From: CBDCNH01 sp965219015
GTDB taxonomy: Bacteria > Pseudomonadota > Alphaproteobacteria > Rhodobacterales > Rhodobacteraceae
Direction: 5' to 3'
DNA length: 64,000 bases
Assembly: GCA_965219015.1 (NCBI GenBank)
Contig: CBDCNH010000017.1
Location: 62,001-126,000 of the forward strand
Part shown: piece after piece, positions 37,393 to 45,826 of the stretch
Numbering within the stretch: the first letter of the stretch is position 1
How the letters are laid out: each line of letters begins with the position of its first letter
The notes under the pieces: generated by a model
Databases searched by the model: none
What the model was told of the DNA's origin: nothing
The model's input: only the letters and a program-made list of their open reading frames with translations
Made by a program: the position numbers and the translations under genes

Positions 37393-38870
37393 GACGCGAG
37401 CCGGTGCGCGAGGTCGGTCTCGTCGGTGCCGGCCGGATCGACGTCCTCGGTGATGGCGCCGTCCTTCATCACGAGGATGCGGTGGCAGGTGGAGATGAGC
37501 TCCGGCAGGTCGTCCGAGATGACGACGACGCCGAGCCCGCGCGCGGCGAGGTCGCGGATGATGGCGTGGATCTCGGCCTTCGAGCCCACGTCCACCCCGA
37601 CGCTCGGGCCGTTCAGCACCAGCACGCGCGGCGCGCGCGCGAGCCAGCGCGCGAGCACGACGCGCTGCTGGTTGCCGCCCGAGAGCGCGCGCACCGGCGC
37701 CTCGACGGACGGTGCCCTGACGCGGAGCCGCTCGAGCCAGTCGCGCGCCTCGCCCCAGAGGCCCGCGAGGTCGAGGAACCCCGCCCCGCCATGCGCGTCG
37801 AGCCGGCCCACGCCCACGTTGCGCGCGATCGACTGGGTCAGGAACAGCCCCTCCGTCAGGCGGTCCTCGGGCACGTAGCCGATGCCCGCGCGCACCGCCG
37901 CGAGCGGGTCGCCCGTCGCCACCGGCACGCCCGCCACCGCGAGGCGCCCGCCATCGACGCCGACGAGCCCGAAGAGCGCCTTCGCGAGCGTCGGCCGCCC
38001 GGAGCCCAGAAGCCCCGAGATGCCCACGACCTCGCCCGCGCGCACCGCGAAGCTCACGTCCGCGAAGGCGCCCGCCTTCGCGAGCCCCTCGACCGCGAGC
38101 ACCACCGGCGCGTCGGGGTCGAGCGGCGCGGGTGCCGCCTCGGCCACGTCGCGTCCGGTCATGGCCCGCGTCAGCGTGCCTGCGTCGAACTCCGCCGCCG
38201 GGCCCTCGACCACCTTGGCGCCGTTCCGCAGCACCACGACCTTCTCGCAGACCTCGAGCACCTCGGCGAGCTTGTGGCTGACGAAGAGCACCGCCACCCC
38301 GTCCGCCTTCAGCCGCCGGATGATGCCGAGGAGCCCCTGCACCTCGCGGTCGGTGAGCGCGGTGGTGGGCTCGTCCATGATGATGAGCCGCGCGTCCGAG
38401 GCGAGCGCGCGGCAGATCGCGACGAGCTGCTTCTGCGCCACCGGCAGCGTCTCGACCCGCGCGCCGAGGTCGAGCGCGATCCCGACGCGCGCGAGCGTCG
38501 CCGCCGCCACCCTGCGGCCGTCCTTCGCGCGGTAGAGCCTCCGGTGGGCGGCAAGCTCGGCGCTGAAGGCGATGTTCTCGGCGACGGTGAGGTTCGGGAA
38601 GAGCGAGAAATCCTGGAAGATCACCATGACGCCCGCGTCGGCCGCGATCCGCGGCGTGAGCGGGCCCTGCCGCACGCCCGCGAAGGAGATCTCCGCGCGG
38701 TCCGGCTGCTCGACGCCCGCGAGGATCTTGATGAGCGTGGACTTCCCCGAGCCGTTCTCGCCCGCGAGGCACACCGCCTCGCCGGCGCCGATCGAGAACC
38801 CCACGTCCTCGAGCGCGGTGATGCCCGCATAGGTCTTGGTCACGCCCTCGAGGCGCACGAGGTCTGTCAC
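37389..38870 (-). CDS. Sugar ABC transporter ATP-binding protein with degenerate second ABC domain
   Basis: The protein has 493 residues. The first ABC domain is intact: Walker A GENGSGKST (about 37-45) and Walker B LIIMDEPTTAL. The second is altered in both motifs. Walker A reads GLLGSGRPTLAKAL, and Walker B reads VLVLNGPSVGVDVGSK, with Asn-Gly replacing the usual Asp-Glu. A non-canonical second Walker A is common in this family. Loss of the catalytic glutamate region leaves a single working ATP site. Its signature LSGGNQQRVVLARWLA is kept. It drives the two coupled permeases. Confidence 0.88.
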   Translation of the reverse strand: MTDLVRLEGVTKTYAGITALEDVGFSIGAGEAVCLAGENGSGKSTLIKILAGVEQPDRAEISFAGVRQGPLTPRIAADAGVMVIFQDFSLFPNLTVAENIAFSAELAAHRRLYRAKDGRRVAAATLARVGIALDLGARVETLPVAQKQLVAICRALASDARLIIMDEPTTALTDREVQGLLGIIRRLKADGVAVLFVSHKLAEVLEVCEKVVVLRNGAKVVEGPAAEFDAGTLTRAMTGRDVAEAAPAPLDPDAPVVLAVEGLAKAGAFADVSFAVRAGEVVGISGLLGSGRPTLAKALFGLVGVDGGRLAVAGVPVATGDPLAAVRAGIGYVPEDRLTEGLFLTQSIARNVGVGRLDAHGGAGFLDLAGLWGEARDWLERLRVRAPSVEAPVRALSGGNQQRVVLARWLARAPRVLVLNGPSVGVDVGSKAEIHAIIRDLAARGLGVVVISDDLPELISTCHRILVMKDGAITEDVDPAGTDETDLAHRLAS

Positions 38871-38925
38871 GGCGGGCCCTTCCGGCGCGGCGCCTCCGGA
38901 GGCCGATCCCCCGGAGGCAGGGTCG

Positions 38926-39909
38926 TCAGAACGCGTAGTCGGCCATGTTGTCCTTGTTCACGTTCACCCAGGCCTGGCCGTAGATCACCTTGCCGTCGAG
39001 CTTGACCTTCTCGTAGCCCTCGAGGCCGAGGTCCATCCCGTCGGTGACCTCCTTGCCGTCGAGCACCATCTGGGCCACCTTGTTCATCGCGTAGCCCGCG
39101 ATCGACGGATCCCAGAAGCCGATCCCGTCCACGGCGCCGGTCTCCATGTACTGCTCGGCGATCGACGGCAGCGAGGTGCCGAACACGCAGGTCTTGTCCT
39201 CGAGCCCGCGCTCCTCGACCGCGAGCCCGATGCCCGCCACGTCGGTCGAGGCCGAGCCCTGCATCCCCTTGATGTCGGGATAGGCGCGCAGCACCTCCTG
39301 CGCCTTCTCATAGGCCTTTTGCTGGTCGTCGAAGGTCTCGTTCTTGTCGCCGACGAGCGTCATGTCGGGGAAGTTCGCCTTTTGGTAGGCGATCGCGCCG
39401 TCGACCCACTGGTTGTGCGTCTGGCTCGTGAGCGAGCCCACGAACACGGCGTACTCGCCCGTGCCGCCCATGCACGCGCCCATCTGCTTCATCAGGTTGG
39501 CGCCGAAGTCCTCGTTGCGGAACGCCTCGATGTCGTAGCTCGTGTTCTGCTGGCTCGCGGCCTCGTGCGTGACCACCACGATGCCCGCGTCCTCGGCGCG
39601 CTTCAGCACCGGCTCGAGCGCCTCGGGGCTCATCGGCACGACGGCGAGCGCGCTCACCTTCTGCGCGATCATGTCCTCGATCAGCGCCGCCTGCTGCTGC
39701 GGGTCCGCCTGCGCGGGGCCGACCTGGAAGGCGTCGGTCTTGGTGTCGGCCGCGTATTTCTTGATGCCCTCCTCCATCCGGTTGAACCACTGGATGCCGG
39801 AGATCTTCACCACCGTGGCGATGCGCGCATCCGCGGCGTGCGCGCCGGTGGCGAGCGCCAGCACCGAGGCGGTGGCGGCAAGGGCTGTCAGTGTCCTGGC
39901 GAGCGTCAT
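38926..39909 (-). CDS. Sugar ABC transporter periplasmic binding protein (LsrB/RbsB-like)
   Basis: The 327 residues begin MTLARTLTALAATASVLALA, a Sec signal peptide ending at GAHA-A. The mature part begins DARIATVVKISGIQWFNRMEEG, the pattern of the group often labelled autoinducer-2 binding proteins, with QQQAALIEDMIAQKVSALAVVPM and VTHEAASQQNTSYDIEAFRNEDFGA. These proteins bind furanose sugars. The exact ligand here cannot be read from sequence. It is the first gene of the leftward importer-dhaKL operon. Confidence 0.87.
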   Translation of the reverse strand: MTLARTLTALAATASVLALATGAHAADARIATVVKISGIQWFNRMEEGIKKYAADTKTDAFQVGPAQADPQQQAALIEDMIAQKVSALAVVPMSPEALEPVLKRAEDAGIVVVTHEAASQQNTSYDIEAFRNEDFGANLMKQMGACMGGTGEYAVFVGSLTSQTHNQWVDGAIAYQKANFPDMTLVGDKNETFDDQQKAYEKAQEVLRAYPDIKGMQGSASTDVAGIGLAVEERGLEDKTCVFGTSLPSIAEQYMETGAVDGIGFWDPSIAGYAMNKVAQMVLDGKEVTDGMDLGLEGYEKVKLDGKVIYGQAWVNVNKDNMADYAF

Positions 39910-40085
39910 GGTCGTCCTCCCTTGAGCGCGCGTGATGCCGCGCTTCGTTGATGGTGCAGTGATGGCGGCGGCCCGCCGGCATGGCAAGCCCGAGGCGCGC
40001 CCCGGCGATCGGCAAAGAGTGTGCAGGGCCTGCACAGATGTGATATTCGTTGACGCGCCCCCGGGTCAACCGCTAAGGCCCGGCG
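39910..40085. promoter_or_regulatory. Divergent control region with palindromic candidate operators
   Basis: Two inverted repeats stand out between the importer operon and the SorC-type regulator. GTGCAGG-G-CCTGCAC lies at 40021-40035, a perfect 7-bp repeat around one base. GTTGAC...GTCAAC lies at 40049-40054 and 40065-40070. The TTGACG of the second could also serve as a -35 box for the rightward regulator-mtnK-mtnA transcript. Both are plausible sites for the SorC-family protein encoded next door, which would let it control both operons. Confidence 0.6.
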
Positions 40086-41051
40086 ATGCAGACCGAACCG
40101 CGCTCCGCCAACGACGACCGCGTGCAGGCCGCGTGGCTCTACCACGTCGGGCGGATGAGCCAGGGCGAGGTCAGCGGCCGGCTCGGCATCTCGCGCTTCA
40201 AGGTGCTGCGGCTCCTCGCCGAGGCGCGCGACCAGGGGCTCGTCCGGGTGACGGTGGAGCACGAGACGGCGCGCACGCTCGCCCTCGCCGACCGGATCGC
40301 GGACCGCTTCGGGCTGACGGAAGTGCAGGTCGCCCCCGCGCCGCCGGACGCCTCGGACGATTACGCCCGCCGCGCCGTGGGCATCGTCGCGGCGGGGTTC
40401 CTCGCGCGCATCGGGCGCTCCGACGCGCCGCTCGCGATCGGCGTCGGCTGGGGCCGCACCCTGCTCGCGATGGCCCTGGCGGTGACGGGGCTCAGGAACC
40501 CCCGTCTCGGCTTCGTGTCGCTGATGGGGGCGACCGCGCGCAACGCCGAGACGAGCCCGTTCGACGTCTGCACCCGCCTTGCCGCGGTCACGGGCGGCGC
40601 GGCGATGTTCCTGCCGGCGCCCTTCCTGATGGACAGCGAGGCCGACTGCCGCGTGATCCTCGGCCAGCGTCTGGTGCGCGAGACGCTGGCCGCGGCGGCG
40701 GCCGCGCCCTACGCGATCATCGGGCTCGGCGACTGCTCGCCCGACGCGCTCCTCGCGACCTCGGGCATCCTCACCGCCGCCGACACCGCCGATCTCGCCC
40801 GCGCGGGCGCGGTCGCCGACAGCACCGGCAAGTTCTTCCGCGCCGACGGCAGCCTTGCCGACACCGACCTCAACCGCCGCTCGCCCTCGATCGGGATGGA
40901 CGACCTCGCCCGCGCCGACGTGACGCTGCTCGCAGCGGGCGGCGCCAAGGCCCGCGCCACGCGCGCCGTGCTCCGCGCGGGCATCGTGAACCGGCTCGTC
41001 GCCGACGAAACCCTCGCCCGCGACCTCCTGGCGCTCGAGGACGCCGCATGA
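40086..41051 (+). CDS. SorC/DeoR-family sugar-binding transcriptional regulator
   Basis: The 321 residues have an N-terminal helix-turn-helix (about 15-55, LYHVGRMSQGEVSGRLGISR then FKVLRLLAEA). The large C-terminal sugar-phosphate-binding domain has IGVGWGRTLLAMA, GIVAAGFL, IGLGDCSPDALL and a final GGAKARATRAVLRAGIVNRLVADE. This family includes LsrR, EryD and SorC and usually responds to the phosphorylated sugar made by its own pathway. It is coupled to mtnK (ATGA) and divergent from the importer operon, so it probably controls both. Confidence 0.9.
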   Translation: MQTEPRSANDDRVQAAWLYHVGRMSQGEVSGRLGISRFKVLRLLAEARDQGLVRVTVEHETARTLALADRIADRFGLTEVQVAPAPPDASDDYARRAVGIVAAGFLARIGRSDAPLAIGVGWGRTLLAMALAVTGLRNPRLGFVSLMGATARNAETSPFDVCTRLAAVTGGAAMFLPAPFLMDSEADCRVILGQRLVRETLAAAAAAPYAIIGLGDCSPDALLATSGILTAADTADLARAGAVADSTGKFFRADGSLADTDLNRRSPSIGMDDLARADVTLLAAGGAKARATRAVLRAGIVNRLVADETLARDLLALEDAA

Positions 41052-42310
41052 CCGCCTACGCGCCCTTCACCGCCGAGACCCTGCCCGGCCGGCTCGCGAA
41101 CGTCGCCGCCGTCACCGACCGGCTCGGCGCCGACACGGCGCGCTGGCAGGTGCGCGAGGTCGGCGACGGCAACCTCAACCTCGTCTTCATCGTGACCTCG
41201 CCCGCGGGCGCCGTGATCGTGAAGCAGGCGCTGCCGTACGTCCGGCTCGTCGGCGAGAGCTGGCCGCTGCCGCTCGACCGCACGTTCTTCGAGTACCACG
41301 CGCTGACGCGCCAGGCCGCCCGCGATCCCGGCCGGGTGCCCGAGGTCTACCACTTCGATGCGGGCCAGGCGCTCATCGTGATGCGCTATCTCGCGCCGCA
41401 CGTGATCCTGCGGAAAAGCGTCGTGGCGGGCACCGAGCACCCGGCCCTCGCCGGCCACATGGGCCGGTTCGTCGCGCGCACGCTCTTCCGCGGCTCGGCG
41501 CTGGCGCTGACCGGCGCCGCGGCGAAGGCCGACCTCGCGCTCTTCGCCGCCAACACGGCGCTCGCCGACATCACCGAGACGCTGGTGTTCACCGATCCGT
41601 ACTTCGCGGCGCCGCAGAACCGCCATACGCCGGGCCTCGAGCCTGCCATCGCGCGGCTCCGCGCCGACCGCGACATGAAGGTCGCGGCGCAAGCGATGAA
41701 GCACGCCTTCGTCACCCGCGCCGAGACGCTGGTCCACGGCGACCTGCACTCGGGCTCGATCATGGTGACGGCCGAGGACACGCAGGTCATCGACCCCGAG
41801 TTCGCCATCTACGGCCCCTTCGGGCTCGATCCCGGGATGCTGACGGCGAACTATCTGCTGGCCTATTTCGCGCAGTCCGGCCACGAGACCGAGCCGCGAG
41901 CCCGCGACCGGTATCGACGCTATCTTCTCGATGTTATCACCGGAACGTGGAGCGCCTTCGCGGCCGAGTTCAGCCACCTGTGGCGCACCGAGCGCACCGG
42001 CATCGTCCACGAGGCGCGGCTCTACGAGGCCGAGGGCGACCCGCTCGCGGCCGAGCAGGCGCTGGCGACGGTGCTCCGCGGCATCTGGGCCGACGCGCTC
42101 GGGTTCTGCGGCGTCGAGATGCACCGCCGCATCCTCGGGCTCGCGCATGTCGAGGACATGGAGGCGATCCCCGACGCGCGCGCCCGCGCCCGCGCCGAAG
42201 CCCGCGCGCTCGCTTTGGGCCGGCAGGCCGCGGTGCTGCGCGACACCTATGCCACCGCGGGCGACCTCTGCGCGCTCGCCGAACGCATCGACAGGGAGGA
42301 CATGACATGA
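41048..42310 (+). CDS. mtnK: 5-Methylthioribose kinase
   Basis: The enzyme phosphorylates 5-methylthioribose at C1. The 420 residues show the aminoglycoside-phosphotransferase-like kinase fold of MtnK: GDGNLNLVFIVTSPAGAVIVKQALPYVR (glycine loop and nucleotide lysine), LVHGDLHSGSIMVT (catalytic HGDxHxGS), VIDPEFAIYGPFGLDPG (the metal-binding D-P-E-F) and GTWSAFAAEF. It sits between the regulator and mtnA, with ATGA overlaps on both sides. Close homologues can also accept 5-deoxyribose. Confidence 0.93.
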   Translation: MTAYAPFTAETLPGRLANVAAVTDRLGADTARWQVREVGDGNLNLVFIVTSPAGAVIVKQALPYVRLVGESWPLPLDRTFFEYHALTRQAARDPGRVPEVYHFDAGQALIVMRYLAPHVILRKSVVAGTEHPALAGHMGRFVARTLFRGSALALTGAAAKADLALFAANTALADITETLVFTDPYFAAPQNRHTPGLEPAIARLRADRDMKVAAQAMKHAFVTRAETLVHGDLHSGSIMVTAEDTQVIDPEFAIYGPFGLDPGMLTANYLLAYFAQSGHETEPRARDRYRRYLLDVITGTWSAFAAEFSHLWRTERTGIVHEARLYEAEGDPLAAEQALATVLRGIWADALGFCGVEMHRRILGLAHVEDMEAIPDARARARAEARALALGRQAAVLRDTYATAGDLCALAERIDREDMT

Positions 42311-43407
42311 ACATCGACGGCACCCCGACCCGCTCGATCTGGCTCGGCGCCGACGGCGCCACCGTCGAGATCATCGACCAGACCCGCCTGCCGCACGACT
42401 TCGTCGTGGCCCGCCTGACCCGCATGGAGGAGGCCGCGACCGCGATCCGCGACATGTGGGTCCGCGGCGCGCCGCTGATCGGCGCCACGGCGGCCTACGG
42501 GATGGCGCTGCAGATGGCCGAGGACGCGTCCGACGCGGGGCTCGCGCGCGGCTACGAGATGCTCCACGCGACGCGGCCCACGGCGGTGAACCTGCGCTGG
42601 GCGCTCGACGACCTGCGCGCCATGCTCGCTCCGCTGGCGCCCGCCGCGCGCCGCGACGCCGCCTACGCTCGCGCGGCCGCGATCTGCGACGCCGACGTGG
42701 AGACGAACCGCCGCCTCGGCGCGCACGGCGCGGCGGTCATCGCCGAGGTCGCCGCCCGCAGGCCCGGCCCGGTCAACGTGCTCACGCACTGCAACGCGGG
42801 CTGGCTCGCGGCGGTGGACCGCGGCACCGCGACGGCGCCGATCTACCAGGCGGTCGAGGACGGCATCGACGTGCACGTCTGGGTCGACGAGACGCGCCCC
42901 CGCAACCAGGGCGCGCACCTGACCGCTTGGGAGCTCGCGAGCCACGGCATCCCGCACCACCTCGTCACCGACAACGCCGGCGGGCACCTGATGCAGCGCG
43001 GCGCGGTGGACGTGGTGATCGTCGGCACCGACCGAACCACGCGGACCGGCGACGTGTGCAACAAGATCGGCACCTACCTCAAGGCGCTCGCCGCGCGCGA
43101 CACCGGCGTGCCGTTCTACGTGGCGCTGCCGTCCTCCACGATCGACTGGCGGGTTTCGGACGGCGTGCGCGAGATCCCCATCGAGGAACGCTCGGGCGAC
43201 GAGGTGTCGTTCGTCCAGGGCGTCCTCGCCGACGGCACCCGCACGCGGCTCCGCATCTCGCCCGAGGCGACGCCCGCCGCCAACCCCGCCTTCGACGTGA
43301 CGCCGGCGCGGCTCGTCACCGGCCTCATCACCGAGCGCGGCATCGCGCCGGCGACCGCCGAAGGGCTCGCCGCGATGTTCCCCGAGATGGCGCGCGGCGC
43401 CGCGTGA
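42307..43407 (+). CDS. mtnA: S-methyl-5-thioribose-1-phosphate isomerase
   Basis: MtnA converts methylthioribose-1-phosphate to methylthioribulose-1-phosphate. The 366 residues have the catalytic cysteine C162 in THCNAG and aspartate D242 in VGTDRT, with MWVRGAPLIGATAAYG, RPRNQGAHLTAWEL and YVALPSSTIDWRVSDG. The length is normal. It is coupled to mtnK. The downstream enzymes of the aerobic methionine salvage pathway (mtnB, C, D) are absent from the window, which favours an aldolase (DHAP-shunt) route for the product or genes elsewhere. Confidence 0.94.
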   Translation: MNIDGTPTRSIWLGADGATVEIIDQTRLPHDFVVARLTRMEEAATAIRDMWVRGAPLIGATAAYGMALQMAEDASDAGLARGYEMLHATRPTAVNLRWALDDLRAMLAPLAPAARRDAAYARAAAICDADVETNRRLGAHGAAVIAEVAARRPGPVNVLTHCNAGWLAAVDRGTATAPIYQAVEDGIDVHVWVDETRPRNQGAHLTAWELASHGIPHHLVTDNAGGHLMQRGAVDVVIVGTDRTTRTGDVCNKIGTYLKALAARDTGVPFYVALPSSTIDWRVSDGVREIPIEERSGDEVSFVQGVLADGTRTRLRISPEATPAANPAFDVTPARLVTGLITERGIAPATAEGLAAMFPEMARGAA

Positions 43408-43440
43408 GCGCGCAAATTCTTCGCCCCTCGCGCGTCTTTT

Positions 43441-43462
43441 CCTGCTAACGTGGAGTAGCAGC
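43441..43462. promoter_or_regulatory. Small inverted repeat before sorA
   Basis: CTGCT at 43442-43446 and AGCAG at 43457-43461 form a 5-bp stem around a 10-base loop, just before the AGGGGGG ribosome binding site of sorA. It is weak as a terminator for mtnA and may only modulate the junction. Confidence 0.3.
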
Positions 43463-43476
43463 GCAGGGGGGGCACG

Positions 43477-44673
43477 ATGCTCAACAGACGACGCATGATC
43501 GCGTCCACGGCGGCGGGCATGGCTCTCCTCGGCGCGACGCACCTTCGCGCCGAGACGGCGACGCTCGGCTTTGCCAATGGCCAGCGCGATCTCGTGGCCT
43601 ATCCGGGCAAGCGCCCGCTCCTGCGGCTCTCGGCCCGGCCGCCGCAGCTCGAGACGCCGTTCGCGGTGTTCGACGACGGCGTCCTCACGCCGAACGACGC
43701 CTTCTTCGTGCGCTACCACCTCGCCGACCTGCCCACCGACATCGACGCGGCGGCGTTCCGGCTCGAGGTCGGCGGCGCGGTCGGCACGCCGCTGTCGCTC
43801 TCGCTCGACGAGCTGAAATCGGGGTTCGACCCCGTGGAGGTCGTCGCGGTGCATCAGTGCTCGGGCAACAGCCGCGGCTTCTTCGAACCGCGCGTCGGCG
43901 GCGGACAGGCCGGCAACGGGCTGATGGGCAACGCGCGCTGGACCGGCGTCACGCTGAGGTCGGTCCTCGAGAAGGCGGGCGTGGCGGACGGCGCGATCGT
44001 GGTCGCGTTCGACGGCATGGACGGCCCCGTGCTGCCCGAGACCCCCGACTTCACCAAGGCGCTGACGCTCGATCACGCGACGGACGGCGAGGTGATGCTG
44101 GCCTGGGCGATGAACGGCGAGGATCTGCCGTGGCTCAACGGCTACCCGTTGCGCCTCGTGGTCCCGGGCCATTACGGCACCTACTGGGTCAAGCACCTCA
44201 ACCGGATCACCGTGCGCGACACGCCCCTCGACAGCTTCTGGATGACCAAGGCCTACCGCATCCCGGCCAACGCCTGCGCCTGCGTCGCGCCCGGCAGCAA
44301 GCCCGCGAGCACGGTGCCCATCGCGCGCTTCGACGTGCGGTCGTTCGTCACCAGCGTCAGCGACGGCGCCATCGTCGCCGCAGGCCGCCCGCTCGCGCTC
44401 CGCGGCATCGCCTTCGACGGCGGCAGCGGCATCGCGGAGGTCGGCGTCTCGGCCGACGGCGGCGCGACCTGGGTCTCCGCCGCGCTCGGCGAGGATCTCG
44501 GGCGCTATTCGTTCCGGCCCTGGACGGCGGCCGTGCCGATCGGGTCGGGCGCGGTGACGCTGATGGTCCGCGCGATCAACCGGATCGGCCAGACGCAGCC
44601 GATGGCCGCGCTCTGGAACCCCTCGGGCTACATGCGAAACGTCGTCGAGACGGTGCATGTGACCGCAGCATAG
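43477..44673 (+). CDS. sorA: Sulfite dehydrogenase, molybdenum subunit
   Basis: SorA oxidises sulfite to sulfate in the periplasm. The 398 residues begin MLNRRRMIASTAAGMALLGA with a twin-arginine-type signal, as expected for a cofactor-loaded export substrate. The Mo-ligating cysteine is C128 in AVHQCSGNSRG. NGYPLRLVVPGHYGTYWVKHL and KAYRIPANACACVAPGS are typical of the sulfite oxidase family, and a C-terminal Mo-co dimerisation domain (about 290-398) completes it. The cytochrome subunit follows after 9 bases. Confidence 0.93.
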   Translation: MLNRRRMIASTAAGMALLGATHLRAETATLGFANGQRDLVAYPGKRPLLRLSARPPQLETPFAVFDDGVLTPNDAFFVRYHLADLPTDIDAAAFRLEVGGAVGTPLSLSLDELKSGFDPVEVVAVHQCSGNSRGFFEPRVGGGQAGNGLMGNARWTGVTLRSVLEKAGVADGAIVVAFDGMDGPVLPETPDFTKALTLDHATDGEVMLAWAMNGEDLPWLNGYPLRLVVPGHYGTYWVKHLNRITVRDTPLDSFWMTKAYRIPANACACVAPGSKPASTVPIARFDVRSFVTSVSDGAIVAAGRPLALRGIAFDGGSGIAEVGVSADGGATWVSAALGEDLGRYSFRPWTAAVPIGSGAVTLMVRAINRIGQTQPMAALWNPSGYMRNVVETVHVTAA

Positions 44674-44682
44674 GAGCCCACG

Positions 44683-44979
44683 ATGAAGTGTCATGCCGCG
44701 GCGCTTGTGGCGACGCTCGCCGGATTTGCCGCCCACGCCGAGCCCGCGAGCTACGACATGCCGGACGAGACCGCCGTCTTCCGGCCCGGCGACGGCGCCG
44801 ACGTGGCGGAGGCGAACTGCGCCACGTGCCATTCGACCGACTATGTGAAGTATCAGCCGCCGCACAAGGGCGCCGACTTCTGGGAGGGCGAGGTTAAGAA
44901 GATGGTGACGGTCTACGGCGCCCCCGTCACCGATGCCGACGCGGCGACGATCAGCGCCTATCTCGCGGCGACGTACTGA
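44683..44979 (+). CDS. sorB: Sulfite dehydrogenase, cytochrome c subunit
   Basis: The 98 residues begin with a Sec signal peptide (MKCHAAALVATLAGFAAHAE). There is one haem c motif CATCH (C46, C49, H50) and a distal candidate axial methionine in VKKMVTVYGAPV. The size and order match SorB of Starkeya-type SorAB, which takes electrons from SorA to cytochrome c. Confidence 0.93.
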   Translation: MKCHAAALVATLAGFAAHAEPASYDMPDETAVFRPGDGADVAEANCATCHSTDYVKYQPPHKGADFWEGEVKKMVTVYGAPVTDADAATISAYLAATY

Positions 44980-45016
44980 CGGGCGATGCGCGGGCGGCAG
45001 GCGACGGGAGCCGCCG

Positions 45017-45721
45017 GTGACGGCTGACCGCCGGGCGCCGCCTGCGGCGTCGGTCTTCACCCGCGAGGTCGCGGAGCGCTACGACGAGACGAACCGCAGG
45101 CTCGCCCCGATCTCGGAGGCCATGCACTTCCTGCTGCGCCTCGTGCTCGAAGACCTTCCCCCGACGGCGCGGGTGCTCTGCGTCGGCGTCGGGACCGGCG
45201 CCGACATCCTCGCGCTCGGCACGGCCAATCCCGGCTGGTCCTTCATCGGCGTCGATCCGTCGGCCGGGATGCTGGAGGTGTGCCGCGCGCGGCTCGGGAG
45301 CGCGGGCATGCTCGATCGCTGCCGCCTGATCCACGGCCAGGTGGACGATGCCCCGGAGGGCGCGGCGTTCGATGCCGCGGTGAGCCTGCTCGTCGCGCAT
45401 TTCGTCGAGCGCGGCGACCGGAGCGCCTTCTACCGGGGCATCCACGACCGGCTGCGGCCCGGCGGCACGTTCGTCAGCACCGAGATCAGCGCCGACCTCG
45501 CGTCCGCCGCGTTTCCCGCCATGCTGCGGACCTGGGCGCGCGTGCAGGCGCTGATGGGCGCCACGCCGGACGCGCTCCTGAAGCTGCCGGACACGCTGCG
45601 CGAGACGCTGTGCGTCCTGACGCCGGCCGAAACCGAGGCATTATGGCGGCAGTGCGGCTTCGCCGACCCGGTGCCGTTCTTCCAGGCGTCCCTGATCCGC
45701 GGCTGGCACGCGGTGACATGA
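45017..45721 (+). CDS. Class I SAM-dependent methyltransferase
   Basis: The protein has 234 residues with a GTG start preceded by GGGAG. The SAM-binding motif I is VLCVGVGTGADILALG (about 58-73), with the acidic residue of motif II in GVDPSAGMLEVCRARL and motif IV near DAAVSLLVAHFV. The substrate is not evident. It sits between sorAB and the YeiH-type exporter on the same strand. A role with methylated sulfur compounds would fit, but this is only positional. Confidence 0.85.
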   Translation: MTADRRAPPAASVFTREVAERYDETNRRLAPISEAMHFLLRLVLEDLPPTARVLCVGVGTGADILALGTANPGWSFIGVDPSAGMLEVCRARLGSAGMLDRCRLIHGQVDDAPEGAAFDAAVSLLVAHFVERGDRSAFYRGIHDRLRPGGTFVSTEISADLASAAFPAMLRTWARVQALMGATPDALLKLPDTLRETLCVLTPAETEALWRQCGFADPVPFFQASLIRGWHAVT

Positions 45722-45826
45722 GCCTCGGCAGGAACTAATCTGCGAAAGCGATCGAAACCATAAAACCAATCCGTTTGATAGATTGATCGGCATCGGGTAC
45801 ATCGGTGAGCAACCGGAGGCCCGCCC
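45722..45826. promoter_or_regulatory. AT-richer promoter region before the exporter-lysR-cydAB block
   Basis: This 105-base gap is visibly richer in A and T than its surroundings (GCGAAAGCGATCGAAACC, ATAAAACC, TTTGATAGATTGATC). ATAGATTGAT and GATTGATCGG contain ATC/GAT half-sites spaced as in LysR-type T-N11-A sites. It is probably the promoter of yeiH-lysR, and perhaps also of cioAB, and the target of the LysR regulator. Confidence 0.5.

Noticed and set aside
37389..38870. AI-2 (Lsr) quorum-sensing importer
   Set aside because: The binding protein and the SorC regulator resemble LsrB and LsrR, but lsrK, lsrF and lsrG are absent, and the kinases present are MtnK and DhaKL.
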